Part shown: positions 45,988 to 55,201 of the stretch, in pieces
Position numbering within the stretch: position 1 is the stretch's first letter
Layout: the number at the start of each line of letters is the position of its first letter
Assembly (NCBI GenBank): GCA_017889345.1
Contig: JAGHEJ010000003.1
Location: forward strand, 1 to 64,000
Source: Clostridiales bacterium
GTDB lineage: Bacteria; Bacillota; Clostridia; Clostridiales; Clostridiaceae
Direction: 5' to 3'
DNA length: 64,000 nt
Notes under the pieces: model-generated
What the model was told of the DNA's origin: nothing
Databases searched by the model: none
Seen by the model: the letters and a program-made list of their open reading frames with translations, nothing else
Made by a program: the position numbers and the translations under genes

Positions 45988-46263
45988 CTACTCCTTTTTA
46001 AGTAGTACGCTTCTTTTTGTTTGCAAATAATTACAAACCTCATGCTCATCTAAAGTTTCAAGTATTTTAAATTCATTGTTTGTTGAAGAGCATAAATAAT
46101 ATTTTTCCATAATTTTTATAACTAAAAGATGATTATCTTTAGATAAAGATAGTTTGCAAATAATTTTCATCAATTTGTTTTGTAATTCTATTCCCTTAAA
46201 ATTAATTTTTACGTACACAAAAATTAATACCAATAAAATTAAAATCAATGCAAATAAATTCAT
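45988..46263 (-). CDS. fliO: FliO-like flagellar biosynthesis protein
   Basis: 91 residues: one N-terminal membrane segment (about 3-20) followed by a small basic domain. The sequence is too short and variable to prove, but FliO has this layout and lies between fliL and fliP. FliO assists assembly of the FliP ring. Confidence 0.7.
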   Translation of the reverse strand: MNLFALILILLVLIFVYVKINFKGIELQNKLMKIICKLSLSKDNHLLVIKIMEKYYLCSSTNNEFKILETLDEHEVCNYLQTKRSVLLKKE

Positions 46264-46283
46264 ATCAAAAATTCCTTTATCCT

Positions 46284-46739
46284 TTAATGGATTAACAAAT
46301 TTGTGAAGTAAACAGAAATGATTGTATTATCTTCAAGTATTGAATCTATTTTCGCTTTTAAATCTTGTTTTAATTTTTCCATTCCTTCAGTACTTTCAAT
46401 TTGCTGAGCCGTCGTCTGTTTAAAAATTGAAATAATTCCATCTTTTATTTTGTATGTATTTAGCGTTAAATCTTCTAAAATATCCTTGTCTTTTCCATCG
46501 TAAGTTATTGCTAGAGCAAACTTTGCATATTTTTTCATGGATGGATCATCTATATTAACTATAATTTCATCTAACATTAAAACTTCTTCTTGAACCTTAA
46601 CTTCTCCACCATCTTTCTTTGAGATTAATAAAAATCCAACAACTCCAACAGCTAAAACGACAACTAACAATAGAATAACTACTATTATTATTAACCCTTT
46701 ATTTGATTTCTTTCCGCCTTCTTTATCTTTCTTTGCCAT
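46284..46739 (-). CDS. fliL: Flagellar basal body-associated protein FliL
   Basis: 151 residues. A Lys-rich cytoplasmic start, one membrane segment (about 17-37) and a periplasm-type domain with DEIIVNIDDPSMKKYAKFAL, the FliL pattern. FliL associates with the stator around MotB. It starts 2 bases after the motB stop codon. Confidence 0.9.
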   Translation of the reverse strand: MAKKDKEGGKKSNKGLIIIVVILLLVVVLAVGVVGFLLISKKDGGEVKVQEEVLMLDEIIVNIDDPSMKKYAKFALAITYDGKDKDILEDLTLNTYKIKDGIISIFKQTTAQQIESTEGMEKLKQDLKAKIDSILEDNTIISVYFTNLLIH

Positions 46740-46741
46740 CT

Positions 46742-47473
46742 TTAACTCCCTTCTGACTTATTCAAAATTAAAATATTAACACGTCTATTTCTTGCTTTAT
46801 TTTCTGCCGTATCATTTGAAACAATAGGTCTAAACTCTCCATATCCTTGAGCTGAAATTCTCGTAGGATTAACTCCAGCATTTTCAACTAAAAATCTCGT
46901 TACAACAACTGCTCTTGCTGTTGACAATTCCCAGTTACTTGCAAACATATAAGTGTGAATTGGAAGATTGTCCGTATGACCTTCTATAATAATTTGATTA
47001 TCTATTTCGTTTAAAACCGCTGCAATGTCTAATAAAACTTCCTTACTCTCAGCTTTTAAATCAGCACTTCCAGATTGAAATAATAGAGAGTCAACAAGAA
47101 TTACAGAAACTCCACGCTCAACTTTCTCAACTGAAACATAATCTTGAAGACCTTTTTGTTCTATAATTTGATTTAAAAGTTGAAGAAGCGATGCTTGTTG
47201 CTCTTCTTCCTGAGATTGCTGTGCACTTTGAGTATCTTCTCCGCTGTTCATTAAAACGTCATCTCCAACACCTTCACCCATTATTGGATTATTTCCTCCA
47301 CCGTTAAAAACATTATTAAACGCACTAGTTAATGCTTGCTCTTTCTTCTCATCTATTGTTGACATTGAAAAAAGCAATATAAAAAATACCATGAGTAGAG
47401 TCATAGCATCAGAGAAGGTTACCATCCACTCAGGAGCTCCTCCCCCTTGTTCTTCTTCCTTCTTCTTACCCAT
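46742..47473 (-). CDS. motB: Flagellar stator protein MotB
   Basis: 243 residues. WMVTFSDAMTLLMVFFILLF at 16-35 is the single membrane segment, and Asp 22 is the proton/sodium-binding residue. A Gln/Glu linker follows. The OmpA-like peptidoglycan-binding domain contains EGHTDNLPIHTYMF and RISAQGYGEFRPI. GAGGTG ribosome site. Forms the stator with MotA. Confidence 0.96.
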   Translation of the reverse strand: MGKKKEEEQGGGAPEWMVTFSDAMTLLMVFFILLFSMSTIDEKKEQALTSAFNNVFNGGGNNPIMGEGVGDDVLMNSGEDTQSAQQSQEEEQQASLLQLLNQIIEQKGLQDYVSVEKVERGVSVILVDSLLFQSGSADLKAESKEVLLDIAAVLNEIDNQIIIEGHTDNLPIHTYMFASNWELSTARAVVVTRFLVENAGVNPTRISAQGYGEFRPIVSNDTAENKARNRRVNILILNKSEGS

Positions 47474-47487
47474 AAAATTATTTCACC

Positions 47488-48282
47488 TCATCTCTTAGCA
47501 TTTTTCATTTTCTCTTCTAAAGATGCTTTCTCTTGTTCTGTTAAATATGTACCTAAAATTTCTTGCATCATCTTTGGAGTATATCCAGTTCGTATACATT
47601 TCATCGCTCTATATTGAAGAGTCATATACTCAATTATTTTTGATGAATTTAAAGATATTTTATCTGCAAGAGGAAGAAATATTAAGTTTGCTATAATTGC
47701 TCCATATAAAGTTGTTATAAGAGCAACGGCCATACCTGCAACAAGTTTTGTAATATCTTCCATATTTCCAAGAAGTTGAATAAGACCAACAAGTGTACCT
47801 ATCATTCCAAAAGCTGGTGCATACGCTCCCCACTGTTTAAAAAATTTTGAACCTTGCTTTATTCTCTCTTCTTCATTTTCAATTTCAGTTTCAAGAATTG
47901 CTACTAGCGCATCTTCTTCCGCTCCATCAACTATAAGTTTTATTCCATGCTTTAAAAATTCATCGTCCATATTTTCAAGTTCACTTTCAAGAGAAAGCAT
48001 TCCCTCTTTACGTGCCTTTTTCGAAAGTTCTATGATTTGTTCAATGAATTCTACCTTGTCTTTATTTGTATCTCTAGTTACGATGTTCATGTACTTTCCT
48101 ATGCTTTTAATTTCATTCATAGAAAAACTAACAAGCATTGCCGCAAAAGATCCCCCAAGAACAATTACTAATGATTTAAAATCAATAAAAGCCATAAGGG
48201 AAGTTCCAGCTCCACTCATTGCATATAAAAGCATAGCAATACCAACAACAATTCCAATAATACTTAAACTATCTTTCTTCAT
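47488..48282 (-). CDS. motA: Flagellar stator protein MotA
   Basis: 264 residues from the ATG at 48282; AAGGAA lies 9 bases upstream and touches an in-frame GTG that is therefore rejected. Four membrane segments and a large cytoplasmic loop between the second and third. GMIGTLVGLIQLL and MAVALITTLYGAIIANLIF carry the conserved channel-lining positions. It is the first gene of the flagellar operon that runs to flgG at 35974. Confidence 0.95.
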   Translation of the reverse strand: MKKDSLSIIGIVVGIAMLLYAMSGAGTSLMAFIDFKSLVIVLGGSFAAMLVSFSMNEIKSIGKYMNIVTRDTNKDKVEFIEQIIELSKKARKEGMLSLESELENMDDEFLKHGIKLIVDGAEEDALVAILETEIENEEERIKQGSKFFKQWGAYAPAFGMIGTLVGLIQLLGNMEDITKLVAGMAVALITTLYGAIIANLIFLPLADKISLNSSKIIEYMTLQYRAMKCIRTGYTPKMMQEILGTYLTEQEKASLEEKMKNAKR

Positions 48283-48360
48283 TCCGCTCACTTCCTTTAT
48301 AATGTAATTAATATGGTATTAGTATTGGTGGAAACTTTTATTATATTCAATTTGTGGATA

Positions 48361-48374
48361 TGGAATTATTTCCA
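48361..48374. promoter_or_regulatory. Palindrome upstream of the flagellar operon
   Basis: TGGAA-N4-TTCCA, about 80 bases upstream of motA. On the minus strand it lies upstream of a possible promoter TTGAAT-N18-AATACT. It could be an operator; no matching regulator was identified. Confidence 0.3.
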
Positions 48375-48381
48375 ATATTAT

Positions 48382-48416
48382 TAATAAAAAAAGTGCATAC
48401 ATCTCTGCATGCACTT
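48382..48416 (-). terminator. Terminator of the HD-domain gene
   Basis: An 8-bp stem AAGTGCAT/ATGCACTT with a 10-nt loop overlaps the stop codon at 48415-48417 and is followed by a T7 run on the minus strand. It also marks the start of the motA upstream region. Confidence 0.75.
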
Positions 48417-48954
48417 AAATATTTTTTAAGCTTTCAAATATTTCTATAAACTCTCTTTCCACTTCTTCAAAATCTCTTTTACGTAAATCAAGTTGTGAAA
48501 TATTTTTGTTGTTTTCATCACCTAAATTTATTCCCATTAACTCTTTAAATTCAACATGTAACATACAATCATCTACACTATCGATAAACTTTCTTTCATC
48601 TTCTGTTAATTCTTCTCCCAAAAATTTATCATAAATCTTATCTTGAAGTTTCTTCTCTATGATTTTATATTCAGGTAAATTTCCTTTAACTGGTCTTGTT
48701 ATATCCGAAAGATAAGCTTCACTTCCATCGTGTAAAAGACACGCTAGTTGAACCTTCTTTGAATAATTTCTAGCTTTCGCTTCTTTATAACAATTTATAG
48801 AATGTTGTGCAACTGAGAAGAAATATTTAAGATGTCCGTTTGCTCGAGAAACAAGTGAAAGAGCGTGAGCAATATCTCTTATATCTATATCTTCAGTTCT
48901 TGGATCAAGCGGATAAAATTTTAATCCCAAATATGTGTATATATAACTTGACAT
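48415..48954 (-). CDS. HD-domain phosphohydrolase (YfbR-like)
   Basis: 179 residues from the ATG at 48954, preceded by GGAGG; a TTG five codons upstream is not used. SLVSRANGHLKYFFSVAQHS, ACLLHDGSEAYLSDI and SVDDCMLHVEF carry the His, His-Asp and Asp metal ligands of the HD fold. The closest named group is 5'-deoxynucleotidase YfbR / HD hydrolases acting on nucleotides. Substrate not known. Transcribed alone. Confidence 0.8.
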   Translation of the reverse strand: MSSYIYTYLGLKFYPLDPRTEDIDIRDIAHALSLVSRANGHLKYFFSVAQHSINCYKEAKARNYSKKVQLACLLHDGSEAYLSDITRPVKGNLPEYKIIEKKLQDKIYDKFLGEELTEDERKFIDSVDDCMLHVEFKELMGINLGDENNKNISQLDLRKRDFEEVEREFIEIFESLKNI

Positions 48955-49057
48955 AATAATTTCCTCCAATCATTATAATAAGATCAATTATAACATTTTA
49001 AATTCCCATGAACAAAAAAATAGGAAGATTTTTAAATTAATCTTCCCTAAAAATTTT

Positions 49058-50629
49058 TTAAATAGTTGATATGTTAAAATTCTCTACTAAAAAGTTTTTA
49101 ATATTTGGTGATAAAAATGCTGGTAAAGTTGGACCTAATTTAATATTTTTAACTCCAAGATAAAGAAGAGATAATAAAACTATAACTGCTTTTTGCTCAT
49201 ACCATGCTATGTCGTATTTAATTGGAAGATCATTTATGTCATCAACTCCTAACTCTTCTTTAAGTCTTAAAGCAATTTTCACCAATGAATATGAATCATT
49301 ACATTGCCCTGCATCTAAAACTCTAGGAATTCCATTAACATCTCCAAGATCTAATTTGTTGTATCTATATTTAGCACATCCCGCTGTTAAAATTATAGAT
49401 TCTTTTGGAAAAGATTTTGCAAGGTTTGTGTAATACTCTCTTGATTTCATTCTTCCATCACAGCCCGCCATTACAACAAACTCTTTAATGCTTCCATTTT
49501 TTATATTTTCAACAACCTTATCAATTAAAGAAATAACTTGATGATGAGCAAATCCCCCAATTATTTTTCCATTTTCAATTTCTGTTGGAGAACTACACTT
49601 TTTAGCCATCTCTATAACTTCTGAAAAATCTATTTTCCCATCTTCATCTTTATAAAGATGTTTACATCCACTATATCCTGAAGCTCCTAATGTGAAAATT
49701 CTATTTTTAACTTCCTCATCTCTTGGTGGAACAATACAATTTGTTGTAAATACAATTGGTCCATTAAAAGTTTTAAACTCTTCTAGTTGTTTATGCCATG
49801 CGTTTCCATAATTTCCATAAAGATTATCGTACTCTTTAAACTTTGGATAAAAATGAGCTGGAAGCATTTCGCTGTGAGTATAAACATCAACTCCACTTCC
49901 TTTTGTTTGCTCAAGTAATTGCTCTAAATCATTTAAATCATGTCCAGAAATTAAAATTCCAGGTCTATTTCTCGTACCAATATTAATTTCTGTTATCTCT
50001 GGATTTCCATATGAAGTTGTATTTGCTTCGTCTAGAAGTGCCATTGCTTTAACTCCAAACTCTCCAACTTTCATAGACAATTCTATTAATTCATCAAGAG
50101 TTATCTCTTTATTTGAAATTTTACTTAATGATTCATATATAAAATCATAAATTGAATAATCTTGTTTATTTAAATTTTTAGCATGACTCGTGTATGCAGC
50201 CATTCCTTTTATTCCATACAAAATTAATTCTTTAAGTGAACGAATATCTTCATTTTTTTCACTTAAAACTCCAATCTCTTCAGCCTTCTTTAATATCTCT
50301 TCTTTTGTCATGTTTGTGCAATTACAATTACATGAACCTTGAAGCTCACCTTTTATTGAAAGATTTTTCCTAATTTGTTTAACTATCGCCTCTTCATCAA
50401 AATTTGCATTAGTTATGCTCATAAAAAGAGATCTTAAAATATTTTGATTAATATCATCTATATCTTTTGAAGAAATATTTTTCTCCACTATTAATTTTGA
50501 AATTTTCTTTGTAGTAAAAGTTAAAAAATCAAGAAGCTTTGCTACATTTTCATTTTTTCCACAAATTCCTATGATTGTACAACCAATTCCCTTTGAAGCT
50601 TCTTGACATTGATAACAAAACATTGACAT
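49058..50629 (-). CDS. hcp: Hydroxylamine reductase (hybrid cluster protein)
   Basis: 523 residues. N-terminal Cys motif at residues 5, 8, 17 and 23 ([17 protein letters not shown]), then [39 protein letters not shown] and [14 protein letters not shown], which supply ligands of the hybrid 4Fe cluster. Hcp reduces hydroxylamine and acts on nitric oxide in anaerobes. The divergent gene encodes a Crp/Fnr regulator, and a palindrome centred 41.5 bases before the predicted start (minus-strand -10 TATACT at 50671-50666) suggests activation by it. GGAGGAG ribosome site. Confidence 0.96.
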   Translation of the reverse strand: MSMFCYQCQEASKGIGCTIIGICGKNENVAKLLDFLTFTTKKISKLIVEKNISSKDIDDINQNILRSLFMSITNANFDEEAIVKQIRKNLSIKGELQGSCNCNCTNMTKEEILKKAEEIGVLSEKNEDIRSLKELILYGIKGMAAYTSHAKNLNKQDYSIYDFIYESLSKISNKEITLDELIELSMKVGEFGVKAMALLDEANTTSYGNPEITEINIGTRNRPGILISGHDLNDLEQLLEQTKGSGVDVYTHSEMLPAHFYPKFKEYDNLYGNYGNAWHKQLEEFKTFNGPIVFTTNCIVPPRDEEVKNRIFTLGASGYSGCKHLYKDEDGKIDFSEVIEMAKKCSSPTEIENGKIIGGFAHHQVISLIDKVVENIKNGSIKEFVVMAGCDGRMKSREYYTNLAKSFPKESIILTAGCAKYRYNKLDLGDVNGIPRVLDAGQCNDSYSLVKIALRLKEELGVDDINDLPIKYDIAWYEQKAVIVLLSLLYLGVKNIKLGPTLPAFLSPNIKNFLVENFNISTI

Positions 50630-50644
50630 AAATCTCCTCCGAAA

Positions 50645-50673
50645 TTGAATTTTGAAATTATTTATAGTATACT
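50645..50673 (+). promoter_or_regulatory. Promoter of the Crp/Fnr regulator gene
   Basis: TTGAAT (50645-50650), a 17-base spacer and TATACT (50668-50673). Predicted start near 50680. The -10 overlaps the opposing -10 of hcp (AGTATA at 50666-50671 read on the minus strand). Confidence 0.65.
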
Positions 50674-50692
50674 AACTCTTAAAAAATAAAAC

Positions 50693-50708
50693 TGTAACAG
50701 GAGTTACA
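50693..50708. promoter_or_regulatory. HcpR-type Crp/Fnr operator
   Basis: TGTAAC-AGGA-GTTACA, perfect 6-bp arms with 4-base spacing, the geometry of Fnr-like sites. Its centre (50700.5) lies 41.5 bases upstream of the predicted hcp start (about 50659). It also contains the AGGAG ribosome site of the regulator gene, so binding could repress the regulator itself. Confidence 0.75.
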
Positions 50709-50713
50709 CTCAT

Positions 50714-51367
50714 ATGAATTTTGAAAAACTTCTAAATAATTCCCTATTTTTAAATTGCAATAAAGAATCAATTAAAAATATTTTATCTCTAGATAAAATT
50801 ATGGAAAAATCCTATAAAAAAGACTCAATTATCGTTCAAGAAGGAGATGAGTGTAAATTTATTAGCTTTATAATTGAAGGATGTATTTACATAAGTGAAA
50901 TTTCTAAAGATGGAGACATTCTCCACATTAAACAATACGCTCAAAACGAACCTTTTGGATGCGCTCTTTATAAAGCAAAAAGAAAAGGATATCCTTTTAC
51001 CTTAATTGCTTGTGAAGACTCAAAACTTATTCATATTCCTTTTGAACAAATAGAATTACTTATTAAACATGATGAAACTTTTAGAAATAATTTTATTTCA
51101 TGTATCTCAGATAACATTTTTGTTTTAAGAGATAAAATCAAAGTACTTTCTCAAAAAGATATAAGATCAAAACTTCTATTATATTTGTCCTCAAACGAAA
51201 AAAATGGTATGACCAAAATTAATCATACCAAAACAGAATTATCCAAAATTTTAGGAATTGCTCGTGGCTCTATCTCAAGAGAACTTAAAAAAATGGAAGA
51301 AGAGAACATAATCTCTTTCATTGACAAAAATAAAATCAAAATACTTAACTACAATTTATATCCTTAA
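50714..51367 (+). CDS. hcpR: Crp/Fnr family regulator, HcpR-like
   Basis: 217 residues. An N-terminal cyclic-nucleotide-binding-like domain (QEGDECKFISFIIEGCIYIS, QNEPFG) and a C-terminal winged helix with KTELSKILGIARGSISRELK at about 177-196. It is divergent from hcp, the classical arrangement of HcpR, which senses nitrosative stress. Several Cys residues are present but no clear Fe-S ligand set. The 3' end overlaps the convergent acetyltransferase gene by 23 bases. Confidence 0.85.
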   Translation: MNFEKLLNNSLFLNCNKESIKNILSLDKIMEKSYKKDSIIVQEGDECKFISFIIEGCIYISEISKDGDILHIKQYAQNEPFGCALYKAKRKGYPFTLIACEDSKLIHIPFEQIELLIKHDETFRNNFISCISDNIFVLRDKIKVLSQKDIRSKLLLYLSSNEKNGMTKINHTKTELSKILGIARGSISRELKKMEEENIISFIDKNKIKILNYNLYP

Positions 51368-51959
51368 AATATTCTTCTCTCATGTTCATCCAATATTCTT
51401 TATCTTTATCAGTACTCTCCCTTATAACTTTAGCAGGATTTCCTCCAACAATTGTACTAGGTGGAACATCTTTAACAACAACAGAACCTGATGCAACTAT
51501 GGAGCCTTTTCCAATTTTAACTCCAGGATTTATAACAGAATTTCCTCCAATCCAAACATCATCTTCAATAATAACAGATTTTCCATATTCAAGATAAGAA
51601 TTGCGAACAAAAGCATCAATAGGATGAGTTGCTGAATATATGCCAACTCTTGGAGCAAACATTACATTGTTTCCAATTTTGACATTACATATATCTAGAA
51701 TTATGCAATCATAATTTGCATAAAAATTTTCACCAACTTCTATGTTATATCCATAATCACATTTAAATGTTGGAGTTATATAAATATTTTCTCCACAACT
51801 TTTGAAAAGCTTTTTCAATATCTCATTTCTCTCTTCTTGAGTTTTTACTTCAAAATTATATTTATAACATAATTCACTTGCTCTTTTTCTATCTTGGACA
51901 AGTTCTTCATCTGATGAGTCATATAATTTTCCAGAAATCATTTTCTCCTTTTCACTCAT
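51345..51959 (-). CDS. Sugar O-acetyltransferase (maltose/galactoside type)
   Basis: 204 residues. The N-terminal MSEKEKMISGKLYDSSDEEL is typical of Maa/LacA/NodL proteins. Left-handed beta-helix hexapeptides follow (GNNVMFAPRVGIYSATHPID with the catalytic His, and GGNSVINPGVKIGKGSIVAS). It transfers acetyl from acetyl-CoA to a sugar hydroxyl. AAGGAG ribosome site. It ends inside the 3' end of hcpR on the other strand. Confidence 0.9.
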   Translation of the reverse strand: MSEKEKMISGKLYDSSDEELVQDRKRASELCYKYNFEVKTQEERNEILKKLFKSCGENIYITPTFKCDYGYNIEVGENFYANYDCIILDICNVKIGNNVMFAPRVGIYSATHPIDAFVRNSYLEYGKSVIIEDDVWIGGNSVINPGVKIGKGSIVASGSVVVKDVPPSTIVGGNPAKVIRESTDKDKEYWMNMREEYFKDINCS

Positions 51960-51976
51960 AATAAATCTCCTTAAAA

Positions 51977-52384
51977 CTACAAGTTTGAATAAACATCATA
52001 AAGTTTTTGAAGTTTTGAGTCCATTCTAACTGGAGAAAATTTTTCCTTATCAACACAAACAATAGTTACAAAAGCAGAAACCTTAACCTCATCTCTGTCA
52101 TTTAATATTGTTTGTTTGTAAATTGTCTTTATCTTTGTACATTTATAAACTTCCGTTTCAACTCTAATTTTTTCTCCATATCTAGCTGGACTTAAAAATT
52201 TTATGTCCATTGAGTAAACTGGAAATAAATACCCATCTTTTTCAAAGTCCATCATATCAAAGCCCACATCTTTTAAAAAATTTGTTCTTCCGATTTCCAT
52301 CCAAACAAGATAGTTAGAATGATAAACAACTCCCATTTGATCAGTTTCAGAATATCTCACTTCAATTTCTCTTATTGATTTCAA
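51977..52384 (-). CDS. Acyl-CoA thioesterase, YbgC/4HBT family
   Basis: 135 residues starting at a TTG (52384) with AGGAGG 6 bases upstream. VRYSETDQMGVVYHSNYLVW is the 4-hydroxybenzoyl-CoA thioesterase signature with the active Asp/His pair. It hydrolyses acyl-CoA or acyl-ACP thioesters. Between purB and the acetyltransferase on the same strand. Confidence 0.9.
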   Translation of the reverse strand: MKSIREIEVRYSETDQMGVVYHSNYLVWMEIGRTNFLKDVGFDMMDFEKDGYLFPVYSMDIKFLSPARYGEKIRVETEVYKCTKIKTIYKQTILNDRDEVKVSAFVTIVCVDKEKFSPVRMDSKLQKLYDVYSNL

Positions 52385-52401
52385 ATTATTCCTCCTAAAA
52401 A

Positions 52402-53697
52402 TTATAAAATTCCAACTCTTCTAAATATCACGTCAACATTTCTTAAATGATATTGAAGGGAAAATCCATCTTCAATCTCTTCATTATTTAAATACTTCGT
52501 TACCTCTTTATTTTCAAGAAGAAGAGTTTTAAAATCTTTATTTTGAGTCCAAGATTCCATAGAAAGAGGTTGAATAATATCATAAGCCTTCTCTCTTGAA
52601 AGACCTTTTTCAATTAATTTTGTCATTATGCGTTGAGAAAATATTACTCCGTTAGTTTTATAAATATTTTTAATCATATTATCTTCAAAAACCACAAGAT
52701 TCTTTAAAATCTTCATAAATCTATTTAACATGTAATCAATAAGCATTGTAGCATCTGGCAAAATTATTCTTTCAGCACTTGAATGAGAAATATCTCTCTC
52801 ATGCCAAAGAGCAATATCTTCATAAACCGTAACTATGTATCCTCTTAAAACTCTCGCACACCCTGCCATGTTCTCACTTGAAATTGGATTTCTTTTATGA
52901 GGCATTGCACTTGATCCTTTTTGTCCCTTAGAAAAATTCTCTTCAACTTCTCGAACTTCTGTTCTTTGAAGATGTCTTAGTTCTATTCCAATTTTCTCAA
53001 TAGTAGATCCAATTAATGCAATTGATGCAATATAATAAGCATGTCTATCTCTTTGAAGAGTTTGAGTTGAAATATTTGAAGAATTTATTTTCAATTTTTC
53101 ACAAACATAATCTTGAACAAAAGGTTCTGTATTTGCAAAAGTTCCAACTGCCCCACTTATTTTCCCAACTTCAACTTCACTAGAAGAAATTTTAAATCTT
53201 TCAAAATTTCTCTTCATTTCATCATACCAAAGGGCAAATTTTAATCCAAAAGAAGTAATGTCTGCATGAACTCCATGAGTTCTTCCAATACAAGGAGTAT
53301 TTTTATATAAAAGTGCCTTCTCCTTCAACACTTCTAAAAATTTTTCAATATCATCTTTAATGATATCATTTGCTTGTTTTAAAAGATAACCATAAGCTGT
53401 ATCAACAACATCTGTACTCGTGAGTCCATAATGAACCCATTTTTTCTCTTCTTCTAAAGATTCACTTACACTTCTTGTAAAAGCCACAACATCGTGTTTA
53501 GTTTCTTGTTCAAGCTCTAAAATTCTATCAATATTAAATTTTCCATTTTCCCAAAGTTTTTCCACATCTTCTTCAGGTATAATTCCATGTTTACTAAAAG
53601 CTTCACTTGCAAAAAATTCAACTTTAAGCCAAGCATTGAATTTATTTTCTTCTGACCAAATATTTCTCATTTCATCTCTTGAATATCTGTTAATCAT
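52402..53697 (-). CDS. purB: Adenylosuccinate lyase
   Basis: 431 residues. It converts adenylosuccinate to AMP (and SAICAR to AICAR). [19 protein letters not shown] near 265-283 is the fumarase/lyase signature with the mobile catalytic Ser. [14 protein letters not shown] and [15 protein letters not shown] are also conserved. It is divergent from purA, so both steps from IMP to AMP are encoded here. GAGGTAG ribosome site. Confidence 0.97.
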   Translation of the reverse strand: MINRYSRDEMRNIWSEENKFNAWLKVEFFASEAFSKHGIIPEEDVEKLWENGKFNIDRILELEQETKHDVVAFTRSVSESLEEEKKWVHYGLTSTDVVDTAYGYLLKQANDIIKDDIEKFLEVLKEKALLYKNTPCIGRTHGVHADITSFGLKFALWYDEMKRNFERFKISSSEVEVGKISGAVGTFANTEPFVQDYVCEKLKINSSNISTQTLQRDRHAYYIASIALIGSTIEKIGIELRHLQRTEVREVEENFSKGQKGSSAMPHKRNPISSENMAGCARVLRGYIVTVYEDIALWHERDISHSSAERIILPDATMLIDYMLNRFMKILKNLVVFEDNMIKNIYKTNGVIFSQRIMTKLIEKGLSREKAYDIIQPLSMESWTQNKDFKTLLLENKEVTKYLNNEEIEDGFSLQYHLRNVDVIFRRVGIL

Positions 53698-53801
53698 AAC
53701 TACCTCTTAATTTGAAAAATTTATTCTACCTAAAAATAATTTTATCTAAAAATAAATATAAATTCTATAAAATTTGGTATACTTTTCATGTAAAAAACCT
53801 T

Positions 53802-53834
53802 CTCCATTTAAAATTGTTAATTGGAGATATTTTT
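53802..53834 (+). promoter_or_regulatory. Weak hairpin in the purA leader
   Basis: TCTCCA/TGGAGA (53801-53806 and 53822-53827) with a 15-nt loop, then TATTTTT, about 40 bases before the purA ATG. It may be a chance element or an attenuator. TATACT at 53778-53783 is a possible -10 upstream. Confidence 0.25.
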
Positions 53835-53870
53835 CCATTTTTTAATTTTTTAAAAGTTAGGAGTAGTTAT

Positions 53871-55157
53871 ATGAATTCATTAGTTATCGTTGGAACTGGT
53901 TGGGGAGACGAAGGTAAAGGAAAAATAACAGACTATCTTTCTCAAAAATATGACGTTTGTGTAAGATTCCAAGGTGGAAATAACGCAGGACATACAATAA
54001 AGTTTAACAATAATAAATACGCTCTTAATTTAATTCCATCTGGAATTTTCAACGAAAAAATTTCAAATGTAATGTCAAATGGAATGGTAATAAATTTAAA
54101 AGCTCTTGTAAATGAAATAAACTCTTTAAAATCTAAAGGCTTTGACTGTAAAAATCTTTACATATCAAATAGAGCTCACATATTATTTCCATATCACATG
54201 GAACTTGACGAAGTTTTTGAAAATTTAAAAGAAGATGAAAAAGTTGGAACAACTAAAAAAGGAATTGGTCCTTGCTATACAGACAAATCAATGAGAACTG
54301 GAATTAGAGTTGGAGATTTATTAGACAAAGAATGTTTCCACAAAAAACTTTCAAGAAACCTTTCTTACTCAAACAAAATTCTCTCATTGTTTGGCGGTAA
54401 AACTTTTGATTTTAATGAAATTTACAATGAATATATTTCTCTAATTGAAACAATACGACCTCATGTAGTTGATACATCTTTATTTTTAAATAAAGCTTTA
54501 GAAGAGAACAAAAAAGTTTTATTTGAAGGTGCTCAAGGAATAATGCTTTGCTTAGATCATGGAACATACCCATATGTTACAAGCTCATCACCTTCTGCAT
54601 CATCTGTATCACTTAATTGTGGAATACCTCCTCAAAGCATTCAAAAAGTTTTAGGAATTACAAAATCTTATGCAACTCGTGTTGGAGAAGGAGCTTTTCC
54701 AACAGAAATTAATTCTGATCTTTCAGATAGAATTCGTGAAGTTGCTCATGAATATGGAACAACAACAGGACGCGCAAGAAGAATTGGATGGCTTGATGCT
54801 GTAATTTTAAATCATGGAAGAAGAATTTCAGGAACAACAGACCTAGCAATTACTCTTCTTGATGTATTAAGTGGAATTGAAAAATTAAAAATTTGTGTTG
54901 CTTATTCACTAGATGGACGTGAAATTGATTATATTCCTTCAACGATTGAAGAATTTAATAGATGTAAACCAATATATATTGAAGTTGATGGTTGGAAGGA
55001 AGACATTTCGAATGCAAAATCTTTTGATAAACTTCCAGAAAACACAAAAGCTTACATAAGAAAAATTGAAGAGCTTACAAAAATTAAAGTATCATTAATC
55101 TCAGTTGGACCAGATAGAGAACAAACCATTGAAATTAAAGAAAGTAATTTATTTTAA
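53871..55157 (+). CDS. purA: Adenylosuccinate synthetase
   Basis: 428 residues from the ATG at 53871 with TAGGAG 8 bases upstream; an in-frame ATG 53 codons earlier adds a segment unlike PurA and without ribosome site. GWGDEGKG at 10-17 is the GTP-binding loop, FQGGNNAGHT and GTTKKGIGPCYTDKSMRTG follow, and the C-terminal LISVGPDREQTI is standard. It makes adenylosuccinate from IMP and aspartate with GTP. The selenoprotein gene follows after 44 bases and may be co-transcribed. Confidence 0.97.
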   Translation: MNSLVIVGTGWGDEGKGKITDYLSQKYDVCVRFQGGNNAGHTIKFNNNKYALNLIPSGIFNEKISNVMSNGMVINLKALVNEINSLKSKGFDCKNLYISNRAHILFPYHMELDEVFENLKEDEKVGTTKKGIGPCYTDKSMRTGIRVGDLLDKECFHKKLSRNLSYSNKILSLFGGKTFDFNEIYNEYISLIETIRPHVVDTSLFLNKALEENKKVLFEGAQGIMLCLDHGTYPYVTSSSPSASSVSLNCGIPPQSIQKVLGITKSYATRVGEGAFPTEINSDLSDRIREVAHEYGTTTGRARRIGWLDAVILNHGRRISGTTDLAITLLDVLSGIEKLKICVAYSLDGREIDYIPSTIEEFNRCKPIYIEVDGWKEDISNAKSFDKLPENTKAYIRKIEELTKIKVSLISVGPDREQTIEIKESNLF

Positions 55158-55201
55158 TGTGTGATAAAATAAAACCATAAATAAACTAGTGAGGTGATTT
55201 T

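Noticed and set aside
53712-53870. Upstream ATG giving a 53-residue N-terminal extension of PurA
   Set aside because: PurA families begin at the MNSLVIVG-type strand; the ATG at 53871 has the ribosome site.
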